39,697 nucleotides of DNA from Chloroflexota bacterium. Lineage in GTDB: Bacteria; Chloroflexota; Limnocylindria; Limnocylindrales; CSP1-4. Under the pieces are notes generated by a model. That model made no database searches and had not been told where the DNA came from. It saw nothing but the letters and a program-made list of their open reading frames with translations. Where the stretch lies: assembly GCA_021813655.1 (NCBI GenBank), contig JAKAJU010000084.1, forward strand, positions 1 through 39,697. The letters run 5' to 3'. Shown piece after piece: positions 20,644 to 29,250 of the stretch; position 1 is the stretch's first letter; every line of letters starts with the position of its first letter. The position numbers were made by a program, and so were the translations under genes.

Positions 20644-22522
20644 GAGCGGGACCCGCGGTAAGCGCGGGCCCAGGAAGCCGCCGCGGCGCGAATTCGCCGG
20701 CGGGGCCGCCGTCCAGACGCTGGACCCGTCCGCGGTCGGACCGGTCGAGATCCCTGCGACGATCACCGTGAAGGACCTCGCGGACCTCCTGCGGGTGAAT
20801 CCGGCGGATGTGATCCGCGAGCTCATCAAGAGCGGGATCTTCGCGACGATCAATCAGCTCATCGACCGCGAGACCGCGACGCTCGTCGCGGGCGAGCTCG
20901 GCTACGAGGTGGGCGAGGCCGCCGCTCCCGAGGCCGTGGAGACCGAGACGGAGGCGGTCGCCGAGGCGGCGAAGCCGTCGATCTTCGACGAGGACGCGTC
21001 CGCCGACCTCCAGACCCGGGCCCCGATCGTCACGGTCATGGGCCACGTCGACCACGGCAAGACGAGCCTCCTCGACGCGATCCGGAGCACCGCCGTCGCA
21101 TCGGGCGAGCGCGGCGGCATCACGCAGCACATCGGCGCCTCCGAGGTCACGAAGAACGGCCGCCGGATCGCCTTCCTCGATACGCCCGGCCACGAGGCCT
21201 TCACCGCCATGCGGGCGCGCGGCGCCCGCGTGACCGATATCGCGATCATCGTCGTGGCGGCCGACGACGGCGTCATGCCCCAGACGCTCGAGGCGATCAG
21301 CCACGCGCGGGCCGCCAAGGTCCCGATCGTCGTCGCGCTCAACAAGATCGACAAGCCTGACGCGAACCCGGACCGCGTGAAGAACGAGCTGGCCGAGGCC
21401 AACGTCATCATCGAGGAGTACGGCGGCGACGTCCCGATGGTCGCCGTGTCCGCCAAGGCGCGGACGGGTCTCGAGGACCTTCTCGAGGTCGTCCTGCTCG
21501 TCGCGGACCTCCAGGAGCTGAAGGCCGACCCCAAGCGCCCGGCGGCAGGCACGATCGTGGAGGCCGAGCTCGACAAGGGCCGTGGCCCGGTCGCCACGGT
21601 CCTCGTCCAGACGGGGACGCTGCGGATCGGCGACGCGGTCGTCGTCGGCCAGACGTTCGGGAAGGTGCGCGCCCTCGAGGATGCACGCGGCAAGCGTGTG
21701 ACCAAGGCAGGACCGTCGAGCGCCGTCGTCGTCCTCGGGATCAGCGACGTCCCCGGCGCGGGCGACGTCCTCGAGGTCGTCGAGGACGAGCGGAAGGCTC
21801 GCGCGATCGCAGAGGCGCGGCGAGCCGCCGCCGCGGCGAAGGAGTCGGGCAGCGGGCGCGCCACTCTCGAGGACCTCTACCGCCAGATCCAGGCCGGTCA
21901 GGCGAAGGAGCTGCGGATCGTCCTCAAGGCGGACGTCGCGGGATCGCTCGGCGCGATCACCCACGCGCTCGAGCAGATCGCCACCGACGAGGTGAAGATC
22001 AACGTCCTGCACGAGGGCGCCGGTGACATCACGGACAACGACATCCTGCTCGCGTCCGCATCCGACGCCATCGTCGTCGGCTTCAGCACCGGCATCACGC
22101 CGACGGCGAAGCGCGCGGCCGAGGCGGAGGGCGTGGACGTCCGGAGCTACGACATCATCTACAAGCTCACCGACGACATCGAAGCAGCCCTCTCGGGCAT
22201 GCTCGAGCCCGTCCTCGTCGAGCAGGTGGAAGGTCGCGCCGAGGTCCGGCAGATCTTCCGGGTCGGGAAGTCGACGGTCATCGCCGGGTGCTACGTCACC
22301 GAGGGACGGATCGTGCGCAGCAGCGGCGCCCGCGTCTGGCGCGGCGGCAAGGTGGTCGCGACCGACCGGATCGAGTCCCTGCGGCGATTCCGCGACGACG
22401 TCCGCGAGGTCACCCAGAACTTCGAGTGCGGCATCGGTCTCGACGGCTTCCACGACATCGTGGAGGGCGACGTCATCGAGTCGTTCACGCAGCAGCAGGT
22501 GAGCCGCGCGGTCGGGCGCTGA
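20630..22522 (+). CDS. infB: Translation initiation factor IF-2
   Basis: This 630-residue GTPase delivers fMet-tRNA to the 30S subunit. A very short basic N-terminus is followed by the IF2-N module (~45-95, [20 protein letters not shown]). The G domain begins near residue 130 with [15 protein letters not shown] (G1), GGITQHIG (switch I), DTPGHEAF (G3), NKIDKP (G4) and VSAKARTG (G5). Domains II to IV end in [21 protein letters not shown]. It lacks the long N-terminal extension seen in many bacteria. The start GTG 20630 has AAGGAGGAG 5 bases upstream. It overlaps the end of ylxR by 14 bases. Confidence 0.98.
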   Translation: MARSRSGTRGKRGPRKPPRREFAGGAAVQTLDPSAVGPVEIPATITVKDLADLLRVNPADVIRELIKSGIFATINQLIDRETATLVAGELGYEVGEAAAPEAVETETEAVAEAAKPSIFDEDASADLQTRAPIVTVMGHVDHGKTSLLDAIRSTAVASGERGGITQHIGASEVTKNGRRIAFLDTPGHEAFTAMRARGARVTDIAIIVVAADDGVMPQTLEAISHARAAKVPIVVALNKIDKPDANPDRVKNELAEANVIIEEYGGDVPMVAVSAKARTGLEDLLEVVLLVADLQELKADPKRPAAGTIVEAELDKGRGPVATVLVQTGTLRIGDAVVVGQTFGKVRALEDARGKRVTKAGPSSAVVVLGISDVPGAGDVLEVVEDERKARAIAEARRAAAAAKESGSGRATLEDLYRQIQAGQAKELRIVLKADVAGSLGAITHALEQIATDEVKINVLHEGAGDITDNDILLASASDAIVVGFSTGITPTAKRAAEAEGVDVRSYDIIYKLTDDIEAALSGMLEPVLVEQVEGRAEVRQIFRVGKSTVIAGCYVTEGRIVRSSGARVWRGGKVVATDRIESLRRFRDDVREVTQNFECGIGLDGFHDIVEGDVIESFTQQQVSRAVGR

Positions 22523-22549
22523 CGCGTCCTGCCGGCCGCGGCGCCCACC

Positions 22550-23185
22550 ATGAGCCAGCGCCTCGACCGCGTCGACGAGCTCCTGCGCCAGGAGATCGGG
22601 GCGATCCTGGAGCGCGAGGTCAGCGATCCGCGCATCGGGTTCGTCACGGTCACCCGCGTCGAGACGTCGCCGGACCTCGCCCATGCCCGCGTGTGGGTGA
22701 GCATCATCGGGACGCCCGACGAGCGGAAGGAGACGATGCGCGCCCTCGAGCGTGCCATGCCGTTCGTCCGCCGCAGGGTCGGCGGCCGGATCCACATCAA
22801 GCGGATCCCCGCTCTCCACGTCCACCTCGACGCGTCGATCGAGCGAGGGGCGCGCGTCCTGAAGCTCATCGACGAGATCGGAGCCGGGAAGGCGGGTGAC
22901 CCGCTCGCGCCGGACGCGACCGTCCTGCCCGGGGAGACGCTCCCGACGCCGACACGGCGGCGCGCGCAGCCCGAGGACGCACCGGAGGAGCCTGCGCCCG
23001 AGGGTGATCCCGGTGGGCCGGCAGGGCAGGGGACCGACGTCGCGCCAGCCCGCGCGGGCGCGACGGTCGCACCGCGTGGAGCGCGGAAGGGTTCGGCGCG
23101 TGCCGGCACAGGCGGCGGATCGGGGCCGCACGGCGGATCGGGGCCGCACGGTGGCCGGCGCACGCACGGGACGGGCGCCCGATGA
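22550..23185 (+). CDS. rbfA: Ribosome-binding factor A with long disordered tail
   Basis: This is a 211-residue protein. Residues 1-~105 are a standard RbfA KH-like domain for 30S maturation: RLDRVDELLRQEIGAILERE, DPRIGFVTVTRVETSPDL, AHARVWVSIIG and HVHLDASIERGARVLKLID. Residues ~106-211 are an Ala/Pro/Gly-rich, late-basic tail absent from typical RbfA (~120 residues). The tail contains a twice-repeated GGSGPH encoded by an 18-bp tandem duplication. Start is ATG 22550, 27 bp after infB. Its stop overlaps nrnA (ATGA). Confidence 0.95.
   Translation: MSQRLDRVDELLRQEIGAILEREVSDPRIGFVTVTRVETSPDLAHARVWVSIIGTPDERKETMRALERAMPFVRRRVGGRIHIKRIPALHVHLDASIERGARVLKLIDEIGAGKAGDPLAPDATVLPGETLPTPTRRRAQPEDAPEEPAPEGDPGGPAGQGTDVAPARAGATVAPRGARKGSARAGTGGGSGPHGGSGPHGGRRTHGTGAR
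23114..23149 (+). repeat. 18-bp tandem duplication in the rbfA tail
   Basis: GGCGGATCGGGGCCGCAC occurs twice back to back (23114 and 23132) and encodes GGSGPH twice, in frame, in the disordered part of RbfA. Confidence 0.95.
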
Positions 23186-24222
23186 AGGGTGCGGCGCAGG
23201 GCGATCCGTCGGCCATCCTCCGGGACCACCTCGGCGCAGTGCCCGACGCGCTCGTCGCGCGGTTCACCGCCGCCGAGCGGATCGTCGCCGTCAGCCACGA
23301 GAACCCCGACGGGGACACGCTCGGCGCCGTCCTTGGCCTCGTGGCGATCGCCGACGCGCTCGGCAAGCGGGCGACGGCCGTGTGCAGTGACCCGATCCCC
23401 GCCATCTACGGGTTCATCCGGGGGATCGACCGGTTCCGGACGGATCCCGAGCCGGACGTCGCCTACGACCTCGTCGTCCTCTGCGACTGCGCCGACGCCG
23501 CGCGGGTCGGCGAGGTCCGCGACCGGCACCCGGCCCTCTTCTCCGCGGACCGTGTGATCTCGATCGACCACCACGCCTCCAACGATCCCGGCCCGACGGA
23601 CTGGGTCGACGCGCGGAGCGCCGCGACGTGCGAGATGGTGGCCCTGCTCGCGGTTCGGCTGGACGTCCCCCTGACGAGCGGCGGCGGCGCGCTCGCGGAC
23701 GCGCTCATGGCCGGCGTCGTCATGGACACGGCGACCTTCCAGCACCCGAACGCGACCCACCGCACGCTCGCCGTCGCCTCGGCCCTCGTCGCCGCGGGCG
23801 CGCCGCTGTCGGACATCTCGCGGCTGCTGTACCGCACGAAGCCGGAGTCGCAGCTGCGGCTCTTCGGGCGGGTCCTCGCGCGGCTGCGGACCACGGATGA
23901 CGGCCTCGTCGTGTGGAGCGAGCTTCTCGAGGACGACCTGGCCGCGACGGGCGCGGACCAGTCGATGAGCGAGGGCATCATCGACCTGATGTCGCAGGCG
24001 GCCGAGGCGGAGGTCGTCCTCCTGCTCAAGGAGCGCGGCGGCGAGACCCGTCTCTCGATCCGCACGAAGGACGGCGGGGTCGACGCGACGCGGCTGGCCG
24101 GGGCGTTCGGGGGCGGCGGTCATGCCCGGGCCTCCGGCGCGACGATCGCGGCGCCGGTCGCCGAGGCCGCCGAGAAGATTCTGCCGGCCGCATCGTCCCT
24201 CGCCAGGGCCGTGGTCAGATGA
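23182..24222 (+). CDS. nrnA: DHH-family phosphoesterase, NrnA-like oligoribonuclease/pAp phosphatase
   Basis: This 346-residue DHH-DHHA1 enzyme probably degrades 2-5-nt RNA (nanoRNA) and/or pAp. Metal-binding motifs are SHENPDGDTLGAV (D43, D45), VVLCDCAD, the DHH box SIDHHASND, and ATFQHPN. The DHHA1 end has FGGGGHARASGA, which binds the substrate phosphate. Gene order rbfA-nrnA-truB is conserved in many Firmicutes and Chloroflexota. It starts at ATG 23182, overlapping rbfA, and its stop overlaps truB (ATGA). It could clear the short oligonucleotides left by the PNPase and RNase J encoded nearby. That link is inference. Confidence 0.92.
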   Translation: MKGAAQGDPSAILRDHLGAVPDALVARFTAAERIVAVSHENPDGDTLGAVLGLVAIADALGKRATAVCSDPIPAIYGFIRGIDRFRTDPEPDVAYDLVVLCDCADAARVGEVRDRHPALFSADRVISIDHHASNDPGPTDWVDARSAATCEMVALLAVRLDVPLTSGGGALADALMAGVVMDTATFQHPNATHRTLAVASALVAAGAPLSDISRLLYRTKPESQLRLFGRVLARLRTTDDGLVVWSELLEDDLAATGADQSMSEGIIDLMSQAAEAEVVLLLKERGGETRLSIRTKDGGVDATRLAGAFGGGGHARASGATIAAPVAEAAEKILPAASSLARAVVR

Positions 24223-25274
24223 GCGACGTGCGCGAGCCGCGGCACGGCGGTCCCGGCGACGGCCGGAGCGGATCGCGGGAACGGCGCGACGCCCACCGAT
24301 CCGGCGGAGCGCGCCCCCAGCCGACGTCAGGCCATGCGCAGGGGTTCGACGGCGTCCTCCTGGTGCGCAAGCCCGTGGGGCCCACCTCGCACGATGTCGT
24401 CGCGATCGTCCGCCGTCTCGCGGGGACGCGGCGGGTCGGGCACGGCGGCACGCTCGACCCGTTCGCGAGCGGGATCCTCCCGGTCTTCCTGGGCCGGGCG
24501 ACGCGGGTCGTCGAGTACCACATGGCCGACCGCAAGCGGTATCGCGCGACGATCTGCTTCGGAGCGTCGTCCACGACCGACGACCTCGAGGGCGAGCTCA
24601 CGCCGGCGACGGGCCCGGCACCTGACCGTGCTGCCGTGGAGGCCGCGCTGGCCGGATTCCGGGGGACGATCGTCCAGGTCCCTCCCGCCTACAGCGCGGT
24701 GAAGATCGCCGGGCGTCGGGCGTACGCGCTCGCGCGGGCGGGCAAGAGGCCGGAGATCGCTCCGCGCACGGTGACGATCGACCATCTGGACCTCGTCGAG
24801 TGGGACGCCACGGACCCGGAGCGCCCGGTCGCGATCGTGGACGTCGGATGCTCCGCCGGGACGTACGTTCGCGCGATCGCGCGCGATCTCGGCGCTGCGC
24901 TCGGCTCCGGAGCGTACCTCGGTGCCCTCCAGCGGACTGCGAGCGGGCCGTTCTCCGACGACGACGCCGTGGACCTCGACGATCTCCGTGACGATCCGCG
25001 GGAGCGGATCGCCCGACGCCTGCTGCCCGTCGACGCCGGCCTCGACGCGATGCCGATCGTGGTGCTCGATGCGGACGGTGTCCGGGCCATCGAGCGGGGT
25101 CAGCGGATCCGCGATCCTCAGCCGGCAGCCGAAGGACCGGCCGATGTCCAGACGCCGGCCGTCCGACTCCGCGCCCCCGGTGGCGAGCTCGTCGCGGTCG
25201 GTCGGCGCGAGGGCGGGTGGATCTCGCCTGTGAAGGTCCTCCGGCCGGCCGCCGGCGCCGGCGCCGGCGACTGA
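24219..25274 (+). CDS. truB: tRNA pseudouridine(55) synthase TruB
   Basis: This 351-residue enzyme makes psi55 in the T-loop of tRNAs. The catalytic Asp is D80 in GHGGTLDPFASGILPVF. Other motifs are DGVLLVRKPVGPTSHDVV, KRYRATICFGASSTTDD, VPPAYSAVKIAGRRAY and CSAGTYVRAIARDLG. There is a ~42-residue disordered N-terminal extension and a C-terminal PUA-like region (DGVRAIERGQRI...GGELVAVGRR). The start ATG 24219 overlaps the nrnA stop. The 3' end is a GCCGGC-repeat-rich stretch encoding AAGAGAGD. ribF begins 1 bp after the stop. Confidence 0.95.
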   Translation: MSDVREPRHGGPGDGRSGSRERRDAHRSGGARPQPTSGHAQGFDGVLLVRKPVGPTSHDVVAIVRRLAGTRRVGHGGTLDPFASGILPVFLGRATRVVEYHMADRKRYRATICFGASSTTDDLEGELTPATGPAPDRAAVEAALAGFRGTIVQVPPAYSAVKIAGRRAYALARAGKRPEIAPRTVTIDHLDLVEWDATDPERPVAIVDVGCSAGTYVRAIARDLGAALGSGAYLGALQRTASGPFSDDDAVDLDDLRDDPRERIARRLLPVDAGLDAMPIVVLDADGVRAIERGQRIRDPQPAAEGPADVQTPAVRLRAPGGELVAVGRREGGWISPVKVLRPAAGAGAGD

Positions 25275-25275
25275 G

Positions 25276-26124
25276 ATGCGCGCCACTCCGCTCCTCGTGC
25301 GGGGGCTCGACGCCCTGGGGCCTTCGGCGGGCCGTCTGCTCGTCGTGGTCGGGGCATTCGACGGCCTCCACCGCGGGCACGCCTATCTCCTGCGGTGCCT
25401 CCGCGACGCCGCTGCCCGAGTCGACGCGCGCCCGGCCGTCCTGACGTTCGACCACCACCCGGACGAGATCGTCCGCGGCGCGGCACCGCCGGTCCTGTGC
25501 GATCCGGACGAGCGCCTCGTCCGACTCGCCGAGGCGGGCGTCGAGGTGACGATCGTCGAGCACTTCGATGCCCAGCTGCGCGCGACCCCGTACACCACGT
25601 TCGTCGAGCACATCCGCGCGCGCGCCGGCCTCGCCGGCTTCCTCATGACGCCGGACGCGGCCTTCGGCAGGGACCGCGAGGGGACCCCGGAGACGCTCAG
25701 CCGGCTCGGCCGCCGCGACGGCTTCGACGTCCTGGTGGTCCCGCCGTTCAAGGTCGACGGCCGGCAGGTCCGGTCGAACGCGATCCGCGGCCTCATCGCG
25801 GAGGGCGATCTCAGGGGAGCTGCGCGCCTGCTCGGGCGCCACGTCGCGGTCGTCGGCGCGCCGGGCGCGCGGACGGGCGACGCCATCCCGGTGACGTTCC
25901 CGATGCCCGTCGCGCTGCCGCCGGCTGGTCGCTACCGCGTTCGGATCGGTCGGGCGTGGGACCCGGAGAGCGGCGCCGTCCGGGCGACCGTCGGGCGTAC
26001 CGCGATCGTCGGGGCGGGTGAGGACGGCGTCGCTCTGCGATCGCGATCCGATCTCGCGCCGGGCCCGCGCATCCGGGTCGCGTTCCTGCCACCCGCGCGC
26101 CGTGCCCCCGACCCGCGCGCCTGA
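25276..26124 (+). CDS. ribF: RibF-like FAD synthetase with degenerate riboflavin kinase domain
   Basis: This is a 282-residue protein. The N-terminal FMN adenylyltransferase fold is complete: [17 protein letters not shown] (the HxGH nucleotide site), [21 protein letters not shown] and [20 protein letters not shown]. The C-terminal half should be riboflavin kinase with a GxPTAN Mg-ATP motif. That motif is absent; the aligned region reads [20 protein letters not shown]. The protein is therefore either an adenylyltransferase only or uses a diverged kinase site. It follows truB by 1 bp, the conserved position of ribF, which supports the identity. The adenylyltransferase assignment is firm; riboflavin kinase activity is doubtful. 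Confidence 0.85.
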   Translation: MRATPLLVRGLDALGPSAGRLLVVVGAFDGLHRGHAYLLRCLRDAAARVDARPAVLTFDHHPDEIVRGAAPPVLCDPDERLVRLAEAGVEVTIVEHFDAQLRATPYTTFVEHIRARAGLAGFLMTPDAAFGRDREGTPETLSRLGRRDGFDVLVVPPFKVDGRQVRSNAIRGLIAEGDLRGAARLLGRHVAVVGAPGARTGDAIPVTFPMPVALPPAGRYRVRIGRAWDPESGAVRATVGRTAIVGAGEDGVALRSRSDLAPGPRIRVAFLPPARRAPDPRA

Positions 26125-26128
26125 GGGT

Positions 26129-26157
26129 TTGCGGCCTTCTGCCACTGCTGGTAGCAT
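26129..26157 (+). promoter_or_regulatory. Candidate promoter of rpsO-pnp
   Basis: TTGCGG (26129-26134), a 17-bp spacer, then TAGCAT (26152-26157), which is preceded by TGG (extended -10). It starts 4 bases after the ribF stop. The -10 is weaker than the others, so this is moderate evidence. Confidence 0.5.
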
Positions 26158-26207
26158 TCCCCGGTCAGAGAAAGACGTCCGTAGATTCGTTCGTGTCGGA
26201 GGACCGA

Positions 26208-26477
26208 GTGCCGCTCAGCCGGGAGGAGAGGGATCGCCTCGTCGTGGAGTACGCGACGCATGAGGGCGATACCGGATCGCCGGAGGTCCAGATCGCGCTT
26301 CTCACCGAGCGCGTCAAGGAGCTCACGGAGCACCTGAAGCAGTTCCCGCGGGACAACCATTCCCGGCGCGGCCTTCTCAAGCTCGTGGGGCAGCGCCGCC
26401 GCCTTCTCGCGTACCTCGTGCGCAAGGACCCGGCCCGCTACCGCGCCGTCATCGGACGGCTCGGACTCCGCCGCTAG
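26208..26477 (+). CDS. rpsO: 30S ribosomal protein S15
   Basis: This 89-residue S15 binds 16S rRNA early in assembly. Motifs: [36 protein letters not shown] and the end [13 protein letters not shown]. The track starts at GTG 26193, but GTG 26208 ([12 protein letters not shown]) gives the canonical 89-residue length and aligns with the usual S15 start. It also has GGAGGA just upstream (4-base spacer). rpsO-pnp pairing is conserved in most bacteria. Confidence 0.95.
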   Translation: MPLSREERDRLVVEYATHEGDTGSPEVQIALLTERVKELTEHLKQFPRDNHSRRGLLKLVGQRRRLLAYLVRKDPARYRAVIGRLGLRR

Positions 26478-26551
26478 CACCGCCACCGGCCGCCGAGGCT
26501 GAGAGCCCCGGCCACCGCGGTCGCCCGCGCGCTCCCCGCGCAGATCCGGTC

Positions 26552-26575
26552 CTCCTCCGGCACGGCCAGGAGGAG
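26552..26575 (+). promoter_or_regulatory. Hairpin sequestering the pnp Shine-Dalgarno
   Basis: CTCCTCCGG (26552-26560) can pair with CC-A-GGAGGAG (26566-26575, one bulged A) around a CACGG loop. The paired GGAGGAG is the Shine-Dalgarno of pnp, whose GTG begins 5 bases later. Such a structure would limit pnp translation unless opened. E. coli pnp is autoregulated through its leader by a different, RNase III-dependent route. Regulation here is inferred. Confidence 0.55.
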
Positions 26576-26579
26576 CCTC

Positions 26580-29165
26580 GTGCCCGTTCATTCCGTCTCC
26601 GCCGAGTTCGGTGGTCGTGCGCTGACCATCGAGACCGGTAAGCTCGCGCGCCTCGCCGGCGGCGCCGTCACCGTGCGCTTCGGCGACACGGTCGTGCTCG
26701 GGACCGCCAACCGGTCCGAGCCGCGCCCCGGCCTCGACTTCTTCCCGCTCACCGTCGACTTCGAGGAGCGGATGTACGCGGCCGGGAAGATCCCCGGCGG
26801 CTTCATCAAGCGCGAGTCCCGACCGTCGGAGGGCGCGATCCTCGCCGCACGCCTCACCGACCGCCCGATCCGCCCGCTCTTCCCCGAGGGGTACAAGGAC
26901 GACATCCAGATCGTCATCACCGTGATGTCGACGGACCAGGAGAACGACCCCGACGTCCTCGGCACCGTCGCCGCCAGCGCGGCCCTCACGATCAGCGAGA
27001 TCCCGTTCCAGGGCCCCATCGGCGCGGTTCGGGTGGGCCGGATCGGCGGCGAGTTCGTCGTCAACCCCACCGTCGAGCAGCTCGCCGAGTCGGAGCTCGA
27101 CCTCATCGTCAGCGGCACCCGCGACGCGATCATGATGGTCGAGGCCGGCGCGAAGCTCGTCTCCGAGGACACGATGGCCGAGGCCATCCTCTTCGGACAC
27201 CGCGCGCTCCAGCCGCTCATCGACCTGCAGGACCAGCTGCGCGAGCTCGTCGGCAAGCCCAAGAAGCTCCCGTTCCTCGAGCCGGGCACCGAGTCCGTCC
27301 TGCGCTTCGTGGACCTCGTCGAGGCCGGCCGCGACCTCGTGGTGGTCGACGTGGAGACGACGGGCCGCGACCCGAAGATGGCCGATCTCGTCGAGATCGC
27401 CGCCGTCCGGATCCGCAAGGGCAAGGTGGTCGACCGCTGGTCCACGCTCGTGGACCCGGGCCGGCCCGTGGTCGGTGCGCAGATGCACGGCCTCACGGAC
27501 AAGGACCTCAAGGGCGCTCCCGCCCCGAAGGCTGCCGCGGACACGTTCCTCGACTTCGCGGGCGACGCCGTCGTCGTGGGCCACAACGTCGGCTTCGACC
27601 TCGGCTTCATCGAGGAGGCGCTCGGCGGCTACCGGTTCCCGTACGACCGCTACCTCGACACGCTCGTGCTGACGCGCGAGGCGTACCCCGACCTCGAGTC
27701 CTACAAGCTCGGCGACCTGTCGCGCTTCTTCGGCATCGAGCTCCAGAACGCCCACCGCGCGCTCCCGGACGCCGAGGCGACCGCCGCGCTCGTCCTCCGT
27801 CTCGCGTCCGACCTCGGCCCGCGCCTCGCGCAGCTGAAGGAGGGGATCGCGGCCTCGATCCGCGCCAATCGCGACGCGAACGGGGACCCGAAGGCTCTGC
27901 TCGAGGCGGCCCGCCGCCAGGCGCGCGTCGGGAAGGCGCTCTTCGGGCTCGTCCACAAGAAGACGGCCCGGAAGCTCACGCTCGACGAGGGCGTCCGCAT
28001 GGACGGCCGTGCGATCGACGAGATCCGGCCGATCAGCGTCGAAGTCGGCCTCCTTCCGCGAGCGCACGGCTCCGGCCTCTTCACCCGCGGCGAGACGCAG
28101 GCGCTGACGGTCTGCACGCTGGGTCCGTCCTCGGACGTCCAGCGGATCGACACGATCAGCCCGGAGACCGAGAAGCGGTACCTCCACCACTACAACATGC
28201 CGCCCTACAGCACCGGCGAGAACAAGCCGATGCGCGGCCCGGGCCGGCGCGAGATCGGGCACGGCAACCTCGCCGAGCGCGCCCTCGTGCCCGTCCTCCC
28301 GGACCACGAGGAGTTCCCGTACGTCGTCCGCCTCGTGAGCGAGTGCGTCACGTCGAACGGCTCCACGTCCATGGCGTCGACCTGCGGCTCCACGCTCGCG
28401 CTCATGGACGCGGGCGTCCCGATCAAGGCGCCGGTCGCCGGCGCGGCGATGGGCCTCATGAGCGAGCCGGACGGCCGCTTCGCGGTCCTGACCGACATCC
28501 TCGGCAAGGAGGATGCCTTCGGCGACATGGACTTCAAGGTCACCGGGACCTCGGACGGCATCACCGCCCTCCAGATGGACATCAAGGTCAAGGGCATCAA
28601 CGAGGAGATCATCCGGAGCGGCCTCGCGAAGGCGCGCGCCGCCCGGCTCTTCATCCTCGACAAGATGCTCGAGGTCCTGCCCGAGACCCGCGAGACGATG
28701 TCCGACTTCGCCCCGCGGATCATCACCATCAAGATCAACCCCGAGAAGATCCGGGACATCATCGGCAAGGGCGGCTCGATGATCCGGAAGATCCAGGAGG
28801 AGACGGGGACCGAGATCAACGTCGAGGACGACGGCACCGTGGAGATCGCGGCCGTCTCCGGCGAGAACTCGCGCAAGGCAATCCAGTGGATCGAGAGCCT
28901 CACGCGCGAGGTCGAGGTCGGCGCCCTCTACCTGGGCAAGGTCACGCGGATCATGAACTTCGGCGCGTTCGTCGAGATCCTCCCGGGCAAGGAGGGTCTC
29001 GTCCGGATCGGCGAGCTCGCCGACTACCACGTCCCGACCGTGGAGGACGTCGTCTCCGTCGGGGACGAGGTGATGGTCGTCGTCACCGAGATCGACCGGC
29101 AGGGGCGCGTCAACCTCTCGCGGAAGGCCGCCATGCAGCGGCATCTCGCGAAGGACGGCCGCTGA
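26580..29165 (+). CDS. pnp: Polynucleotide phosphorylase with inserted DEDDh 3'-5' exonuclease domain
   Basis: This is an 861-residue protein, against ~700 for ordinary PNPase. First RNase PH domain ~10-228 (ERMYAAGKIPGGFIKRESRP, FGHRALQPLIDLQDQL). At ~242-412 there is a complete DnaQ/PolC-like exonuclease: VVVDVETTGRDPK (D257, E259), GHNVGFDLGFIEEAL (D340) and NAHRALPDAEATAAL (H392, D397). A helical linker and the second RNase PH domain follow, with FTRGETQALTV, SNGSTSMASTCGS (phosphate site) and GKEDAFGDMDFKV (catalytic Asp residues and Lys). KH (IIGKGGSMIRKI) and S1 domains end it. All catalytic residues of both activities appear intact. The insertion is in frame, keeps the local composition, and replaces much of the usual all-alpha linker. 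The start GTG 26580 has AGGAGGAG upstream. Confidence 0.95.
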   Translation: MPVHSVSAEFGGRALTIETGKLARLAGGAVTVRFGDTVVLGTANRSEPRPGLDFFPLTVDFEERMYAAGKIPGGFIKRESRPSEGAILAARLTDRPIRPLFPEGYKDDIQIVITVMSTDQENDPDVLGTVAASAALTISEIPFQGPIGAVRVGRIGGEFVVNPTVEQLAESELDLIVSGTRDAIMMVEAGAKLVSEDTMAEAILFGHRALQPLIDLQDQLRELVGKPKKLPFLEPGTESVLRFVDLVEAGRDLVVVDVETTGRDPKMADLVEIAAVRIRKGKVVDRWSTLVDPGRPVVGAQMHGLTDKDLKGAPAPKAAADTFLDFAGDAVVVGHNVGFDLGFIEEALGGYRFPYDRYLDTLVLTREAYPDLESYKLGDLSRFFGIELQNAHRALPDAEATAALVLRLASDLGPRLAQLKEGIAASIRANRDANGDPKALLEAARRQARVGKALFGLVHKKTARKLTLDEGVRMDGRAIDEIRPISVEVGLLPRAHGSGLFTRGETQALTVCTLGPSSDVQRIDTISPETEKRYLHHYNMPPYSTGENKPMRGPGRREIGHGNLAERALVPVLPDHEEFPYVVRLVSECVTSNGSTSMASTCGSTLALMDAGVPIKAPVAGAAMGLMSEPDGRFAVLTDILGKEDAFGDMDFKVTGTSDGITALQMDIKVKGINEEIIRSGLAKARAARLFILDKMLEVLPETRETMSDFAPRIITIKINPEKIRDIIGKGGSMIRKIQEETGTEINVEDDGTVEIAAVSGENSRKAIQWIESLTREVEVGALYLGKVTRIMNFGAFVEILPGKEGLVRIGELADYHVPTVEDVVSVGDEVMVVVTEIDRQGRVNLSRKAAMQRHLAKDGR

Positions 29166-29172
29166 GCACGCC

Positions 29173-29193
29173 GGGCGCCCGTCCGGGGCGCCC
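29173..29193 (+). terminator. Short GC hairpin after pnp
   Basis: GGGCGCCC-gtccg-GGGCGCCC forms an 8-bp stem with a 5-base loop, 8 bases after the pnp stop. There is no U-tract. It precedes a second, stronger hairpin at 29213. Confidence 0.4.
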
Positions 29194-29212
29194 CGAGGAT
29201 GCCTGACGAAGG

Positions 29213-29242
29213 AGCGCGCCGCCGGGAAGCCGGCGGCGCGCT
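29213..29242 (+). terminator. Perfect 13-bp GC hairpin between pnp and asd
   Basis: AGCGCGCCGCCGG-GAAG-CCGGCGGCGCGCT is a perfect 13-bp inverted repeat with a GAAG loop, the strongest small hairpin in the window. The final T of the stem begins the TGG of the asd extended -10, so the pnp terminator and asd promoter abut directly. No U-run follows. Confidence 0.65.
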
Positions 29243-29250
29243 GGTATACT
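29242..29250 (+). promoter_or_regulatory. Extended -10 promoter of asd
   Basis: TGGTATACT has TGn plus a near-consensus -10. The expected -35 position falls inside the 13-bp hairpin and shows no TTGACA-like match. A ~43-base leader precedes the asd ATG at 29300. Confidence 0.6.

Noticed and set aside
20402-23167. Reverse-strand ORF of 921 residues opposite ylxR, infB and rbfA
   Set aside because: It crosses several certain + strand genes and shows only low-complexity Arg/Asp/Leu sequence.
26193-26207. GTG 26193 as the rpsO start (ORF track)
   Set aside because: It has no Shine-Dalgarno and adds five residues before the canonical S15 N-terminus. GTG 26208 gives the standard 89 residues.
25932-29144. 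Reverse-strand ORF of 1070 residues opposite pnp
   Set aside because: It is the antiphase shadow of pnp in GC-rich DNA. The translation is compositionally biased (Asp/Arg/Leu/His) with no domain, and the + strand frame encodes a recognisable PNPase.
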